From NCBI GenBank assembly GCA_021323495.1, contig JAJQJO010000241.1:1-6718 (forward strand): a stretch of DNA of 6,718 nt, given 5' to 3'. Position numbers and translations under genes: made by a program. Below the pieces are notes generated by a model, which made no database searches, was not told the origin of the DNA, and saw only the letters and a list, made by a program, of their open reading frames with translations. Shown here one piece after another: positions 6,004-6,718 of the stretch (position 1 is its first letter; each line of letters begins with the position of its first letter). Source of the DNA: Cellvibrio sp. (GTDB lineage Bacteria; Pseudomonadota; Gammaproteobacteria; Pseudomonadales; Cellvibrionaceae).

Positions 6004-6718
6004 GACAGCAACAATTAATTAAACTGTTTGGCCTGGCTTTGTTGCCGCTGGTGATCAGCGCCTGTAGCGGTTTTAAGTCGGTGGAAAAGGCACATGAGCT
6101 AGCCAATGTGCCAGCAGCACCGGCGGCATTTGAATTGTCGGCGCGTATCAATGAGCAGCAACCGGTGGCGGCTTGGTGGTCGCAGTTACAGGATGAGCAA
6201 TTGAATCAATTAATTGCTGATTCACTGCAGCAAAACCATTCGATTCGTATTGCACAGGCATCGCTTGCCGAATCGCGTGCACTCTTGCGCAACAGCAAGT
6301 TGGATCGCTACCCCACAGTGGAGGCTGGTGCGAGTGGCACGCGACAAAAACAAAGTGCAGATATTGTGGGTGTCGACTCACGTATCAGCGAAACTTACCA
6401 AGCCGGTTTTGATGCAAGTTGGGAGCTGGATATTTTTGGGCGCGTGCGCAACAGCGTGAAATTATCCAAAGCGCAACTCGCTGCGCGTGAAGCAGATTTG
6501 CAGGCGGCGCAGGTGAGCATTGCAGCGGAAGTGGCCAGTGCGTATATCAGTTTGCGCGGCAACCAGTATTTATTGGATGTAGCGCTGCGCAATGTGCTTA
6601 ATCAGCAGGAAACCTTTCAGCTTACCCAGCGTTTTGAGGAAGTGGGGCGGGGCGATCAATTGGATGTGGCGCGCGCGGAATCGCAGTTGGAATTGACGCG
6701 CTCTACTATTCCGGGCTT
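6000..6718 (+). CDS. RND efflux outer-membrane lipoprotein, NodT/OprM family (3' truncated)
   Basis: The first 239 codons of an outer-membrane channel subunit; the family is usually 460-500 residues, so about half is present and the frame is open to the window end. The start ATG overlaps the RND stop as ATGA (6000-6003). The N-terminus is a lipoprotein signal peptide: Lys8, a hydrophobic stretch, then the lipobox V-I-S-A-C with Cys22 as the lipidation site. Family hallmarks follow: AAWWSQLQDEQLNQLI, a NHSIRIAQASLAESRALL helix, a segment beginning YPTVEAGASGTRQ that enters the first beta strands, and SWELDIFGRVRNSV. Further on are long helices of the periplasmic tunnel, including SAYISLRGNQYLL and LDVARAESQLELTRS. 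A trimer of this protein would form the exit duct docked to the adaptor's hairpins. It closes the tripartite set: adaptor, pump, channel. No defect is seen in the visible part. Confidence 0.94.
   Translation, partial: MRQQQLIKLFGLALLPLVISACSGFKSVEKAHELANVPAAPAAFELSARINEQQPVAAWWSQLQDEQLNQLIADSLQQNHSIRIAQASLAESRALLRNSKLDRYPTVEAGASGTRQKQSADIVGVDSRISETYQAGFDASWELDIFGRVRNSVKLSKAQLAAREADLQAAQVSIAAEVASAYISLRGNQYLLDVALRNVLNQQETFQLTQRFEEVGRGDQLDVARAESQLELTRSTIPG

Noticed and set aside
6214..6459. 81-codon open frame on the + strand inside the outer-membrane gene
   Set aside because: It is out of frame with the clearly recognisable NodT/OprM-type coding sequence starting at 6000.

Overview
The window looks like chromosomal DNA from a Gram-negative proteobacterium, most likely a gammaproteobacterium. 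It encodes an inner-membrane RND pump, a periplasmic adaptor and an outer-membrane lipoprotein channel, which only make sense in a two-membrane envelope. GC content looks close to 50% by eye. The protein style reminds me of Cellvibrio and relatives or other Pseudomonadales, but that placement is an impression and was not tested.

Layout from left to right: (1) the 3' part of a LysR-type regulator of the CrgA-like subgroup on the + strand, cut by the window edge. (2) A TetR/AcrR-family regulator on the - strand, whose stop lies 3 bp from the LysR stop, so the two genes converge. (3) A 319-bp divergent control region. It holds two near-identical inverted repeats of form ATACC-N4-GGTAT, each placed between the -35 and -10 boxes of a good promoter, one firing left into the TetR gene and one firing right into the efflux genes. 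(4) A three-gene tripartite efflux operon on the + strand: a MexE-like adaptor, a 132-bp gap with a strong hairpin, a complete MexF-like HAE-1 RND transporter, and a NodT/OprM-type outer-membrane lipoprotein. The last gene overlaps the RND stop codon by 4 nt and runs off the right edge.

The parts suggest a self-contained inducible export module. The TetR protein probably represses both itself and the pump by occupying the core of each promoter, and a ligand or thiol-reactive compound would release it. The RND protein would take substrate from the periplasm or inner membrane using proton motive force. The adaptor links it to the outer-membrane channel. The adaptor keeps the RLS docking motif, and the pump keeps all the proton-relay residues, so the module looks functional.

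This is a recognisable family arrangement and not a new kind of system. The points worth a second look are the symmetric operator-in-promoter design, a TetR protein that seems short by part of its ligand/dimerisation domain, the hairpin between adaptor and pump genes, and extra operator half-sites in the control region. There is no sign of mobile elements, tRNA or rRNA genes, or CRISPR.
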